DNA from: Pseudosporangium ferrugineum
GTDB lineage: Bacteria > Actinomycetota > Actinomycetes > Mycobacteriales > Micromonosporaceae
Assembly (NCBI RefSeq): GCF_003002065.1
Contig: NZ_PVZG01000005.1
Coordinates: 310,001 to 374,000, forward strand
Reading direction: 5' to 3'
Length of the DNA stretch: 64,000 nucleotides
The notes beneath the pieces are model-generated. The model had not been told where the DNA came from. It saw only the letters and a list, made by a program, of their open reading frames with translations, and searched no databases. Below, one piece after another: positions 46,541-53,678 of the stretch. Each line of letters begins with the position of its first letter. The stretch's first letter is position 1. The position numbers were made by a program, and so were the translations under genes.

Positions 46541-47230
46541 TCAATCCGCCGGGAGAATCAGCTCCGCCAGGACCGGCAGATGGTCGCTCGCCCGGCGGGC
46601 CGTGTCGTTCTCCACCACCTCGTAGCGGTCGACCTCGATGCCGGGCGAGACGAACAGCGCGTCGAGGCGCTGCCGCGGCAGGGTGGCCGGGAACGTCAGC
46701 GTCGCCCCGCCGCCCCGGGAGGCGGTGTCCACCAGGCCGTCGGCGACCGTACGCCACGCGCCTCCGCCCGGCCCCTCGTTGAGGTCACCGCCCGCGACGA
46801 GCGGGCCTTCCACCGCGGACAGCGCCTCCTTCCACACCGCCGCCTGCTCGGGCCGCTCGGTGGGGTCGGTCGCGAGGTGCGACCCGGAGACCGTGAACCG
46901 GCCGCCGGGCACCGTGCACCGCGCGAACGCCGCGCCGCGCAGGTGCCGGCCGGGGGTCAGCGGATAGCGCAGGCACCAGGTGTCGTGCACCCGCACCCGG
47001 AGGCTGACCAGCAGCAGGTTGCCCAGCGACGGCAGGCCGCCCGCCGCGACCACCATGCCGAAGTCGTCGGCGAGCGCCGCGCACTTGTGCCGCCACCGGA
47101 AGCGCCGCGGCGCCTCCTGCACGATGACGACGTCCGGGGCCAGCTCCCGCACCAGGCCGGTCAGCGCCGCCCGGTCGTCGCGCAAGCCGTGCACGTTGTA
47201 GCTCAGCACCCGCAGCCGCACCCCGGACAC
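46541..47230 (-). CDS. Endonuclease/exonuclease/phosphatase (EEP) family protein
   Basis: A 229-aa protein of the DNase I-like fold. Catalytic features in order: RVLSYNVHGLRDD (Asn), DVVIVQEAPRRFRW (Glu), FTVSGSHLATDP (His), PLVAGGDLNEGPGGG (Asp/Asn), LDALFVSPGIEVDR and the terminal ASDHLPVLAELIL (Asp-His pair). This family covers AP endonucleases, inositol phosphatases and sphingomyelinases; no signal peptide is seen and the size is minimal, so a cytoplasmic phosphodiesterase or nuclease is likely. Start GTG 47230, 10 bp after the glucokinase stop, in the six-gene run. The substrate cannot be read. Confidence 0.82.
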   Translation of the reverse strand: MSGVRLRVLSYNVHGLRDDRAALTGLVRELAPDVVIVQEAPRRFRWRHKCAALADDFGMVVAAGGLPSLGNLLLVSLRVRVHDTWCLRYPLTPGRHLRGAAFARCTVPGGRFTVSGSHLATDPTERPEQAAVWKEALSAVEGPLVAGGDLNEGPGGGAWRTVADGLVDTASRGGGATLTFPATLPRQRLDALFVSPGIEVDRYEVVENDTARRASDHLPVLAELILPAD

Positions 47231-47240
47231 GTCGTCCCCC

Positions 47241-48191
47241 TCAGATCCGGCGGGCCAGGTCGGCGGCGCCGAGCACCCCGGCGGTGTTGCCGGTCTCCGC
47301 GGCCCTGATCTCCGCCACCGGGAACCGCCCCCGCTGGGCCAGCTGGTCCCGGTACGTCCGCTCGGTCGGCCCCATCAGCAGGTCACCCGCGTCGATGACG
47401 CCGCCGCCGACCACCAGCACCTGCGGGTCGAACGCCTGGGCCAGGTCGGCCATCGCCACGCCCAGCCAGTAGCCGATCTGGGCGAACGCGTCGCGGGCCA
47501 CGCCGTCGCCGGCCTGCGCCGCCTCGGTGATCATCCGGCCGGTGATCTCCACCGGGTCGCCGCCGGCCAGCCCCAGCAGGTGCGCGGCCCGGTCCGGTTC
47601 CTGCCGCGCACCCGCCCGCGCGAAGCGGACCAGCGCGTTGCCGCTCGCGTACTGCTCCAGGCAGCCGAGCCGGCCGCAGCCGCAGGGATGCCCGCCGTTG
47701 ACCGACTGGATGTGGCCGAGTTCCCCGGCGATCCCGTTCGCGCCCCGCCACAGCGCGCCGTTGAGCACGATCCCGCCGCCGATCCCGGTCCCCACGGTGA
47801 TCATCACCATCGAGTCGTCGGCCTGCCGCGCGGCCCCGAACCGGAACTCCGCCCAGGCCGCGACGTTGGCGTCGTTCTCCAGCACGGTCGGCAGCCCGAC
47901 GGCCTTGGCCACGTAGTCGCGCACCGGCTCGTCCCGCCACGCCAGGTTGGGCGCGAACAGCACCGTCGACCCGGCCGCGTCGATCCACGCGGCCGCGCCG
48001 ATCCCGACCGCCTTCGCCCCGGGGTGCAGCGCCGCCAGCTCGGCGGCGACCGCCACGATCGTGTCGCGCGTGCCGGCCGGGTCGTCCGCGGGGGTGTCCC
48101 GGCGCGTCTGGGCCAGCACAGCGCCCGTGTCGTCCACCACCCCGCCGGCCACCTTCGTGCCGCCCACGTCGACTCCGATGGTCAGCGTCAC
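47241..48191 (-). CDS. glk: ROK-family glucokinase
   Basis: ATP-dependent hexose kinase of 316 aa. It opens LTIGVDVGGTKVAGGVVDD, the phosphate-binding ROK motif, and continues VLENDANVAAWAEFRFGAAR, ITVGTGIGGGIVLNGALWRG and the zinc site with the GHIQSVNGGHPCGCGRLGCL segment and EQYAS, where His and three Cys bind zinc. There is no N-terminal HTH, so it is a kinase and not a ROK repressor. Start GTG 48191 with GAGGGG 11 bases upstream; the ATG at 48299 is unsupported. Streptomyces GlkA, which also takes part in carbon catabolite repression, is encoded in a similar neighbourhood. Confidence 0.92.
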   Translation of the reverse strand: MTLTIGVDVGGTKVAGGVVDDTGAVLAQTRRDTPADDPAGTRDTIVAVAAELAALHPGAKAVGIGAAAWIDAAGSTVLFAPNLAWRDEPVRDYVAKAVGLPTVLENDANVAAWAEFRFGAARQADDSMVMITVGTGIGGGIVLNGALWRGANGIAGELGHIQSVNGGHPCGCGRLGCLEQYASGNALVRFARAGARQEPDRAAHLLGLAGGDPVEITGRMITEAAQAGDGVARDAFAQIGYWLGVAMADLAQAFDPQVLVVGGGVIDAGDLLMGPTERTYRDQLAQRGRFPVAEIRAAETGNTAGVLGAADLARRI

Positions 48192-48213
48192 GCTGCCCGT
48201 CCCCTCTGTTGTG

Positions 48214-49236
48214 TCACACCACGTCGCCGGGGGCGTCGTCGCCCGGCCGGCTCCCGTGGTCCTCGGCCGCAGCCGGTGTCCCTTGTGCCGCCACATCATG
48301 ATCTACGCTGCCGCTTCCCGCCACGCCGGTTTCCCCCCGGAACCCGCCATCCGCGACGGCAGCCGCCCAGACATCTCCACGACCGGACAAACCAGACTTT
48401 TCAGTACGCGGTCCGGAGTCCCCGGAAGCAGCGGCGGCCCGGCGCCCTCCCGCGGACGCGACCGCACCGGTGGCCGGGCTCTCCTGCCGCGCCCCCGCTT
48501 CGTGCCGGGCAGCCGCATCGGCCGGAGCTCGCGTGGCGGCAGCCCACGGATCACCGGTCCCGCTCCCGTCCGGCGAGCCGGCGTTCGCCGGATCGACATC
48601 CGACCCCGGGCCGGCGCCCCCCGGGCCGACGGTCTCGCCCGGGCCGGCGGCCTCGCCCGGAGCGGCGGTCTCGCCCGGGCCGGCGGTCTCGCCCGGGCCG
48701 GCGGTCTCGCCCGGGCCGGCGGTCTCGGGTTCGCTCCGGGGCGGCTCCGGCGGGGTGCGGGTGGCGGCGCCCCACGGGTCCAGCGTTTCGTCCGGCTTCC
48801 GGGCGGGCGGCGGCTCGGCGTTCCGGCGGGTGGCCGCCGACCAGGCCTCGTCCGGCGTGGGTTCCGGGCGCGAGGCCGGCCGGGGCTTCGGGGTGGCGGC
48901 GGTGGCGCCCGCGATCGTGGAGAAGGCGCGCATGATCGTGGCCACTCCGGTGGCGAGATCCCCCGCGCCCGCGGCCAGGCGTTCGGCGGTCTGCGGGGTC
49001 GGGTCGCGCAGGGCCGCTATCGTCCGGCAGATCGGGCACACGCAGCACTCGGCCGTGCCGGTCGCCCACCCGGTGCTGCTTGTGTGCGGCTGGGTGCCCG
49101 TACCGGAGAAGATTTGACCGACCGCTCCCGTGAGCAGGTCGCCCAGGCCCTCGCGACCGCCCTGCGAAACCATCGCGAGCAGGGCGGCGACCAGCCGTTC
49201 CGCCTCCTGGCGTGCCGTTCCCGTGGTCCCAGTCAT
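48214..49236 (-). CDS. Hypothetical Cys-motif protein with Gly/Pro/Ala repeats
   Basis: A 340-aa protein. The first 115 residues look folded: helix ARQEAERLVAALLAMVSQGG, then TGTAECCVCPICRTIAALRD with two CxxC-like cysteine pairs, and AGAGDLATGVATIMRAFSTI. The rest is low-complexity with AGPGET repeats (18-bp DNA units, 48631-48727) and three copies of a short conserved motif D-(P/V)-W-(G/A)-A-A-(T/V). The N-terminal part matches a DUF-type family found before glkA in actinomycetes, as far as I recognise it. Start ATG 49236; 37 bp after the SRPBCC gene and 22 bp before glk. Metal binding by the Cys motif is possible. The function is unknown. Confidence 0.68.
   Translation of the reverse strand: MTGTTGTARQEAERLVAALLAMVSQGGREGLGDLLTGAVGQIFSGTGTQPHTSSTGWATGTAECCVCPICRTIAALRDPTPQTAERLAAGAGDLATGVATIMRAFSTIAGATAATPKPRPASRPEPTPDEAWSAATRRNAEPPPARKPDETLDPWGAATRTPPEPPRSEPETAGPGETAGPGETAGPGETAAPGEAAGPGETVGPGGAGPGSDVDPANAGSPDGSGTGDPWAAATRAPADAAARHEAGARQESPATGAVASAGGRRAAAASGDSGPRTEKSGLSGRGDVWAAAVADGGFRGETGVAGSGSVDHDVAAQGTPAAAEDHGSRPGDDAPGDVV
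48631..48727 (-). repeat. 18-bp tandem repeat coding AGPGET
   Basis: About five copies of GGTCTCGCCCGGGCCGGC, the three at 48667-48720 identical and one (48649-48666) diverged. It encodes Ala-Gly-Pro-Gly-Glu-Thr on the minus strand, in frame with the hypothetical gene. Confidence 0.9.
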
Positions 49237-49273
49237 GGTCGGAGCCCCTCCCGCGCCGTGGTGCGAACGGCCG

Positions 49274-49726
49274 TCACGTCTTGGCGAGGCTCTCGACCCG
49301 GCGCTTCAACTCCTTGAGCGCCGTGTCCATGATCATCTTCTCGGCCTTGCGCTTGAACATGCCGAGCATGCCGATGTTGAGCTCCACCTCGAGCATGTAC
49401 GTCACCGTCGTCGTGCCGTCGCCCGCGTCGGTGAGGTCGTACGAGCCGTTCAGCGTCTTCTGCATCTTCGACGGTGCCACGAGGTGCCACTCGATGCGCG
49501 ACAGGTCGTCGGCGTACGCGTACTCGAGCGTGTAGTCGTCGGCGAGCGGTCCGGCGTCCAGGACGAACCGGACCTGGGCCGCGTAGCCGTCGTCGTACTC
49601 CTCGACGACCTCCACCCGCTTCATCGCGTCCGCCCACTCCGGGTAGCGGGGGAAGTCGCAGATCACCGCGGCCACCTGGTCGAGGGGCGCCTTTACCTGG
49701 ATCGACTGCGTCGAGGTGTCCGCCAT
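49274..49726 (-). CDS. SRPBCC (START-like) family protein
   Basis: A 150-aa lipid- or polyketide-binding helix-grip protein. It begins TQSIQVKAPLDQVAAVICDF followed by PRYPEWADAMKRVEVV and continues AAQVRFVLDAGPLADDYTLE, LSRIEWHLVAPSKMQKTLNG and TTTVTYMLEVELNIGMLGMF, the usual SRPBCC pattern with a final amphipathic helix KRKAEKMIMDTALKELKRRV. It resembles M. tuberculosis Rv2185c (TB16.3). Start ATG 49726. It leads the six-gene minus-strand run toward the FAD monooxygenase. A transport or stress role is possible; no enzyme residues are visible. Confidence 0.85.
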   Translation of the reverse strand: MADTSTQSIQVKAPLDQVAAVICDFPRYPEWADAMKRVEVVEEYDDGYAAQVRFVLDAGPLADDYTLEYAYADDLSRIEWHLVAPSKMQKTLNGSYDLTDAGDGTTTVTYMLEVELNIGMLGMFKRKAEKMIMDTALKELKRRVESLAKT

Positions 49727-49822
49727 GGCTGGCAGGCTACCTCGTGCCGGACCCGGACCGGGCGACCCCCGGCCGCAACGGACGATGGGCCGTTTCCGGA
49801 GCGTCCGGCTACGATCCGTCAC

Positions 49823-51514
49823 GTGTCCGCCTCAGCCCGCGCTTCCGTGCGCGTCCACCCGCTCGCGGTGGCCGCCCGTCTCGTCATGCTCGCGCTCGTC
49901 GCGGCGCTCACCCAGATCGCCACCAAGGAGCCCGGGCAACTGCGCTGGATAGCGTTGCTGCTGGTCGCCGCCCTGCCCGCGTTCTTCGCCCCGGACCACC
50001 GCTTCGCCGCGCCGCTGGGCCGCTTCGCCGAGGTGGCGGTCACCGGCCTGGCCGCCGGGTCGATCGCCGCGGCCGCGAACATCTCCGGGACCTTCGACGC
50101 CGGCTTCGGCGCCGAGGCGGTCCTGCCGTACCTGGCCGTGCCGCTGCTCACGGCCGCCCTGCGCCGGCGCCCGACCGAGGGCGCGGCCCTGCTCGGCGTC
50201 GCGGCCGTCGCGATGGTCGTCGGCGGCATGCTCGCCGAGGACGGCGAGACGATCATCACCCAGCTGGGCTATCTTGCCGCCGGCGGTCAGTGGCTGGTCC
50301 TCGGCGCGATCGTCACCTTCGCCGCGGACACCATGCGGCAGCTGATGGCTCCGGCCGAGAACAAGCCCCAGCCGTACGCGGAAGCCACCCGCCTGCTCAC
50401 CCAGCTGCGCAGCGTCGCCCGTTCGCTGCCCGGTGCCACCCTCGACCCGGGCGGCATCTCCGAGCACCTGCTGGAGGAGTTGCGCGTCGTCGCTCCCGGG
50501 CACCGCGCGGCCGTGCTGTCGGCCAGCGGCGGCGGGCGCCTCGTCGTGCTCGCCCAGACCGGCGCCGAACGCGTCGACTGGGAGGTCACCCTCGACGCCG
50601 ACTCGGCCATCGCGGACGCGTGGGCCACCCAGCAGCCGCAGACCGCGTCCCGTTCCCAGGCCCGCTCGCACCAGGGCGGGGAGGCGTCGTCGCTGGTCGT
50701 GCCGCTGGTCGCCGGCGTACGCACGATCGGGCTGGTGATCCTCGAGGCGGACGTGCCGAACGCGTACCCGTCGGCGGTGATCTCCCGGGTGACCGAGGTG
50801 ACCGGCCCGGCCGCCCTGCGGCTGGAGGCCGCCCTGCTCTTCGACGAGGTCCGCTCGCTCGCGACCAATGAGGAGCGTCAGCGCCTCGCCCGCGAGATCC
50901 ACGACGGCGTCGCCCAGGAACTCGTCATGGTCGGCTACGGCATCGACAACGCGCAGGCGACGCTGCCGGAGGGCGCCGACGAGACCGCCGAGGAACTGCG
51001 CACCCTGCGCGGCGAGGTCACCCGGGTCATCACCGAGCTGCGGCTCAGCCTGTTCGAGCTGCGCTCCGAGGTGGACCGCAACGGCGGCCTCGCGGCGGCC
51101 ATCGCCGAGTACGCCCGTACCCTCGGCACGTCGGCCGGCCTGCGGGTGCACTTCACCTTCGACGAGTCCACCGCACGCCTGCCCGCCGCGACCGAGGCGG
51201 AACTGCTGCGCATCGCCCAGGAGGCGATCACGAACGCCCGGAAGCACGCCGGCGCCTCGAACCTGTGGGTGACGTGCACCGTCGACCCGCCGTACGCGCA
51301 GATCGAGGTCACCGACGACGGCAAGGGGTTTGCCGACGACCGCCCCGACGGGCGCTACGGCCTTGCGATCATGGCCGAGAGGGCGGAACGTATCCGAGGC
51401 CGGCTGGAGATCAGACCACGACACCCCAGCGGGACAACCGTTGCGGTAGTGCTCGGAACCTCCGCTCGGCGCGATAGCGTGCGGGATAGCGTTTCCGCAC
51501 CAGAAGGGGAGTAA
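49823..51514 (+). CDS. NarL-type sensor histidine kinase with GAF domain
   Basis: A 563-aa membrane histidine kinase. Start GTG 49823 in a leaderless setting (TACGAT at -13 to -8). Residues 10-165 hold about six membrane helices (LAVAARLVMLALVAALTQIA, GYLAAGGQWLVLGAIVTFAA). Next is a GAF-like domain (residues 200-340, SGGGRLVVLAQTGAERVDWE). The HisKA_3 box is NEERQRLAREIHDGVAQEL with the phosphoaccepting His. The ATPase has EAITNARKHAGASNLWVTC (N-box), EVTDDGKGF and GRYGLAIMAERAERIRG. It is followed after 7 bp by its response regulator. Actinobacterial relatives (MacS-like) sense the envelope, but the signal here is unknown. Confidence 0.9.
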   Translation: MSASARASVRVHPLAVAARLVMLALVAALTQIATKEPGQLRWIALLLVAALPAFFAPDHRFAAPLGRFAEVAVTGLAAGSIAAAANISGTFDAGFGAEAVLPYLAVPLLTAALRRRPTEGAALLGVAAVAMVVGGMLAEDGETIITQLGYLAAGGQWLVLGAIVTFAADTMRQLMAPAENKPQPYAEATRLLTQLRSVARSLPGATLDPGGISEHLLEELRVVAPGHRAAVLSASGGGRLVVLAQTGAERVDWEVTLDADSAIADAWATQQPQTASRSQARSHQGGEASSLVVPLVAGVRTIGLVILEADVPNAYPSAVISRVTEVTGPAALRLEAALLFDEVRSLATNEERQRLAREIHDGVAQELVMVGYGIDNAQATLPEGADETAEELRTLRGEVTRVITELRLSLFELRSEVDRNGGLAAAIAEYARTLGTSAGLRVHFTFDESTARLPAATEAELLRIAQEAITNARKHAGASNLWVTCTVDPPYAQIEVTDDGKGFADDRPDGRYGLAIMAERAERIRGRLEIRPRHPSGTTVAVVLGTSARRDSVRDSVSAPEGE

Positions 51515-51521
51515 CCCGAGC

Positions 51522-52190
51522 ATGTCGACCAGTCCGATGCCGACGACCCGCACCAAGGTGCTCCTCGTCGACGATCACGACCTGATCCGTAAGGGGCTGC
51601 GGCACGCGTTCGAGCGGGACCGGCAGTTCGAGGTGGTCGGCGAGGCCGCCACCGCCGCCGAGGCCGTCCGCCAGGCCGGCGCGCTCCAGCCCGACGTGGT
51701 CATCATGGACCTGCGCCTGCCCGACGGCAGCGGCCTCGAAGCGACCCGTGCCCTGCGCAAGAACAACGCCAACATGGGCATCGTGGTCCTCACCATGTAC
51801 GCGGGCGACGACCAGCTCTTCGGCGCCCTCGAGGCCGGTGCCAGCGCCTTCGTCCCCAAGACGGCCCCGGCCGACGAGGTCGTGGCGGCAGCCCGCCACG
51901 CGGCCTCGGCCCCGAGCGCCTTCACGGCGGCCGACCTGGCCGAGGCGATGAAGCGCCGCCTCGCCCCGTCGGGCCCCCAGCTCTCCCCCCGCGAGGGCCA
52001 GGTCCTGCGCCTGCTCGCCGACGGAATGAGCGTGGCGGGAATCGCCAAACAACTCTTCGTCTCGGAGTCGACGGCGAAAACCCACATCTCCAAGCTGTAC
52101 GAGAAACTCGGAGCAGCCAACCGAGCCCAGGCGCTGATGACGGCACTACGGCTGGGACTCCTCGAAGCACCGGACGCGCCCAAGTTCTGA
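51522..52190 (+). CDS. LuxR/NarL-family response regulator
   Basis: A 222-aa response regulator paired with the histidine kinase before it. The receiver has the acidic pair Asp17-Asp18 (KVLLVDDHDLIRKGLRHAFE), the phosphoacceptor Asp63 in VVIMDLRLPDGSG, the Thr in VVLTMYAGDD and the Lys in FVPKTAPADE. A C-terminal LuxR HTH is read from LSPREGQVLRLLADGMSVAG through SESTAKTHISKLYEKLGAAN. All key residues are intact, so it should be phosphorylated and bind DNA. Start ATG 51522 with GGGGAG upstream. Downstream is a 334-bp gene-free stretch. Targets are not visible in the window. Confidence 0.95.
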   Translation: MSTSPMPTTRTKVLLVDDHDLIRKGLRHAFERDRQFEVVGEAATAAEAVRQAGALQPDVVIMDLRLPDGSGLEATRALRKNNANMGIVVLTMYAGDDQLFGALEAGASAFVPKTAPADEVVAAARHAASAPSAFTAADLAEAMKRRLAPSGPQLSPREGQVLRLLADGMSVAGIAKQLFVSESTAKTHISKLYEKLGAANRAQALMTALRLGLLEAPDAPKF

Positions 52191-52524
52191 TCTCGCCGGC
52201 GCACTGAGCCGCCCGTCGCCCCGCTGGGGTGGCGGGCGGTCGCCGTTCCGGGCTCGGGCTGCTCCGGTCGTCCCGGCCTCCGGGTCGCTCCGGGCGGTTT
52301 CGGCCTTTTCTCAAGGCCACTCCGGGCCCACTCCGGGCCCACTCCGGGCCCACTCCGGGCCCACTCCGGGGCCGCTCCAGCGCCGCTCCGGGGGCCGCTT
52401 CAGACCGCCTCCGGGCCCTTCTCGGGTAGGCGACGTTAACCGTTTTCCGGCACGGACCTGGCAATTTCGGCGTTTCTGGAAGCAAGATTTTTTGTGGCCC
52501 CGGGCCGCCCTCGCGGGGCGGTCG
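52191..52524. other. Gene-free 334-bp stretch with an 11-bp tandem repeat
   Basis: Between the response regulator and the DUF4395 gene (convergent). It contains an 11-bp repeat (separate entry) and AT-richer sequence near 52430-52500. No coding frame is supported. The region may hold both transcript ends, but I see no clean terminator hairpin. Confidence 0.6.
52319..52370. repeat. 11-bp tandem repeat ACTCCGGGCCC
   Basis: Four exact copies of ACTCCGGGCCC followed by a partial fifth. The unit is not a multiple of three and lies outside genes, unlike the other minisatellites in this window. Confidence 0.9.
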
Positions 52525-52941
52525 TCAGGCGGGACGGCGGGTGGTGAGGCGGCGGGCCGCCAGGTAGGCCTCGCAGCCGAGGCAGAGTCCGAACGCCGCG
52601 TTGAGGAAGGCCGCGAGCAGCCCGAAGGCCGTGGCGGCCAGGCCCAGCGCCGCGGCGCCGGTCAGGTAGCCGGCCGAGGCGACGGCGAGGAAGACGAAGC
52701 CGACGAGTTGCGCGAAGCGGACGGGGGCCGCGTCCTCGCGCTCGGCCGGCGGGCCCAGGCGCGGGGCGATCAGGGCGCGGTAGAGCAGCGCGTACGGGCC
52801 GCGGCGGGGGTCGGCGGCGGTGATCGCGAAGACCACCGTCTGGGCGAGGGCGAGCCAGCCCCAGCCGGTGGCCAGGACGATCACGAGGACGGCGGTGGTC
52901 AGCGCCGCGGCGAAGCGAGGGCCGCGCGGGTCGAGCTGCAT
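52525..52941 (-). CDS. DUF4395 family membrane protein
   Basis: A 138-aa membrane protein with about four helices. It opens LDPRGPRFAAALTTAVLVIV and holds the family loop AITAADPRRGPYALLYRALI, then GFVFLAVASAGYLTGAAALG, and ends LNAAFGLCLGCEAYLAARRL. The pair of Cys in LCLGCEAY is the probable functional site. DUF4395 genes in actinomycetes often stand next to a thioredoxin-family gene, exactly as here (75 bp upstream on the same strand), which suggests a membrane redox partner such as for thiosulfate or thiol transfer. Start ATG 52941. Confidence 0.85.
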   Translation of the reverse strand: MQLDPRGPRFAAALTTAVLVIVLATGWGWLALAQTVVFAITAADPRRGPYALLYRALIAPRLGPPAEREDAAPVRFAQLVGFVFLAVASAGYLTGAAALGLAATAFGLLAAFLNAAFGLCLGCEAYLAARRLTTRRPA

Positions 52942-53016
52942 GAGTGGACTGTCGCACGCCGGAGGCGCCCGCCGGCCGTGTGTTGCATCACCGGCGCAAA
53001 GGTGCAGATTCCCTGG

Positions 53017-53637
53017 TCAGCGGGCGGGAAGCAGCTCGCCGAGGGCGGCGATGAGTTGCGGCTTGCCCGATACGCCGGTGGCCCGCCTCGCCACCCGGCC
53101 GTCGGCGTCGAGCACCAGCAGCGTCGGCGTCTTCCAGATCCCCAGCGCCCGCACGGCGTCCAGGTGGCTCTCGGCGTCGACCTCGACGTGCTGCACGCCG
53201 GGAATCATCGCGGCGACCTCGGCACTCACCCGCCGCACCGCACGGCACGGCGCACAGAACGCGGAGGAGAACTGCAGCAGCGTGGCCTCGGCCGGCTGCA
53301 CGCCCAGCGCGGCAAGCACGGCGGGATCGATCCGGTCACCGCCGGCCGCCGGGGGCTCGGGAACGGACGGCGGGGCAGGACGACCCGCTGCTGCGGACTC
53401 GATCACGTCGCTGTCCTCCGTACCCGCGTCATCGAGGACCCTGCCGGAGACGGCCCGGAGCCGACCGCCGGCCCGCAGCCGACCACCGGCCCGCAGCCGG
53501 CCGTCAGTCCGGAGCCGGCCGTCAGTCCGGAGCCGACCACCGGCCCGCAGCCGGCCGTCGGTTCGGCGGCGCCACAAGCCGATCGCGACGCCGGCCACGA
53601 CGACCGCGACGGCGACGACCAGCCCGGCGGCATCCAT
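53017..53637 (-). CDS. Membrane-anchored thioredoxin-fold protein with Arg-rich repeat insert
   Basis: A 206-aa protein. A single membrane helix (MDAAGLVVAVAVVVAGVAIG) is followed by six copies of a hexapeptide (GRLRAG or GRLRTD type; 18-bp DNA units, about 53457-53570). These place a stretch of about a dozen Arg beside the membrane on the cytoplasmic side. A thioredoxin fold follows from about residue 115: TLLQFSSAFCAPCRAVRRVS, with the CxxC pair CAPC, the strand VQHVEVDAESHLDAVRALGI, and the cis-Pro loop WKTPTLLVLDADGRVARRAT. Start ATG 53637. It is likely co-transcribed with the DUF4395 gene. The Arg repeat is not seen in normal family members, as far as I know. Confidence 0.78.
   Translation of the reverse strand: MDAAGLVVAVAVVVAGVAIGLWRRRTDGRLRAGGRLRTDGRLRTDGRLRAGGRLRAGGRLRAVSGRVLDDAGTEDSDVIESAAAGRPAPPSVPEPPAAGGDRIDPAVLAALGVQPAEATLLQFSSAFCAPCRAVRRVSAEVAAMIPGVQHVEVDAESHLDAVRALGIWKTPTLLVLDADGRVARRATGVSGKPQLIAALGELLPAR
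53457..53570 (-). repeat. 18-bp tandem repeat coding an Arg-rich hexapeptide
   Basis: Six diverged copies of an 18-bp unit (CCGGCCCGCAGCCGACCA type) that encode Gly-Arg-Leu-Arg plus Ala-Gly or Thr-Asp on the minus strand, all in frame. Confidence 0.85.
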
Positions 53638-53678
53638 TCCCTCACTGTGGCACGCGCCCGCCCCGGAAGCGATGTGAC

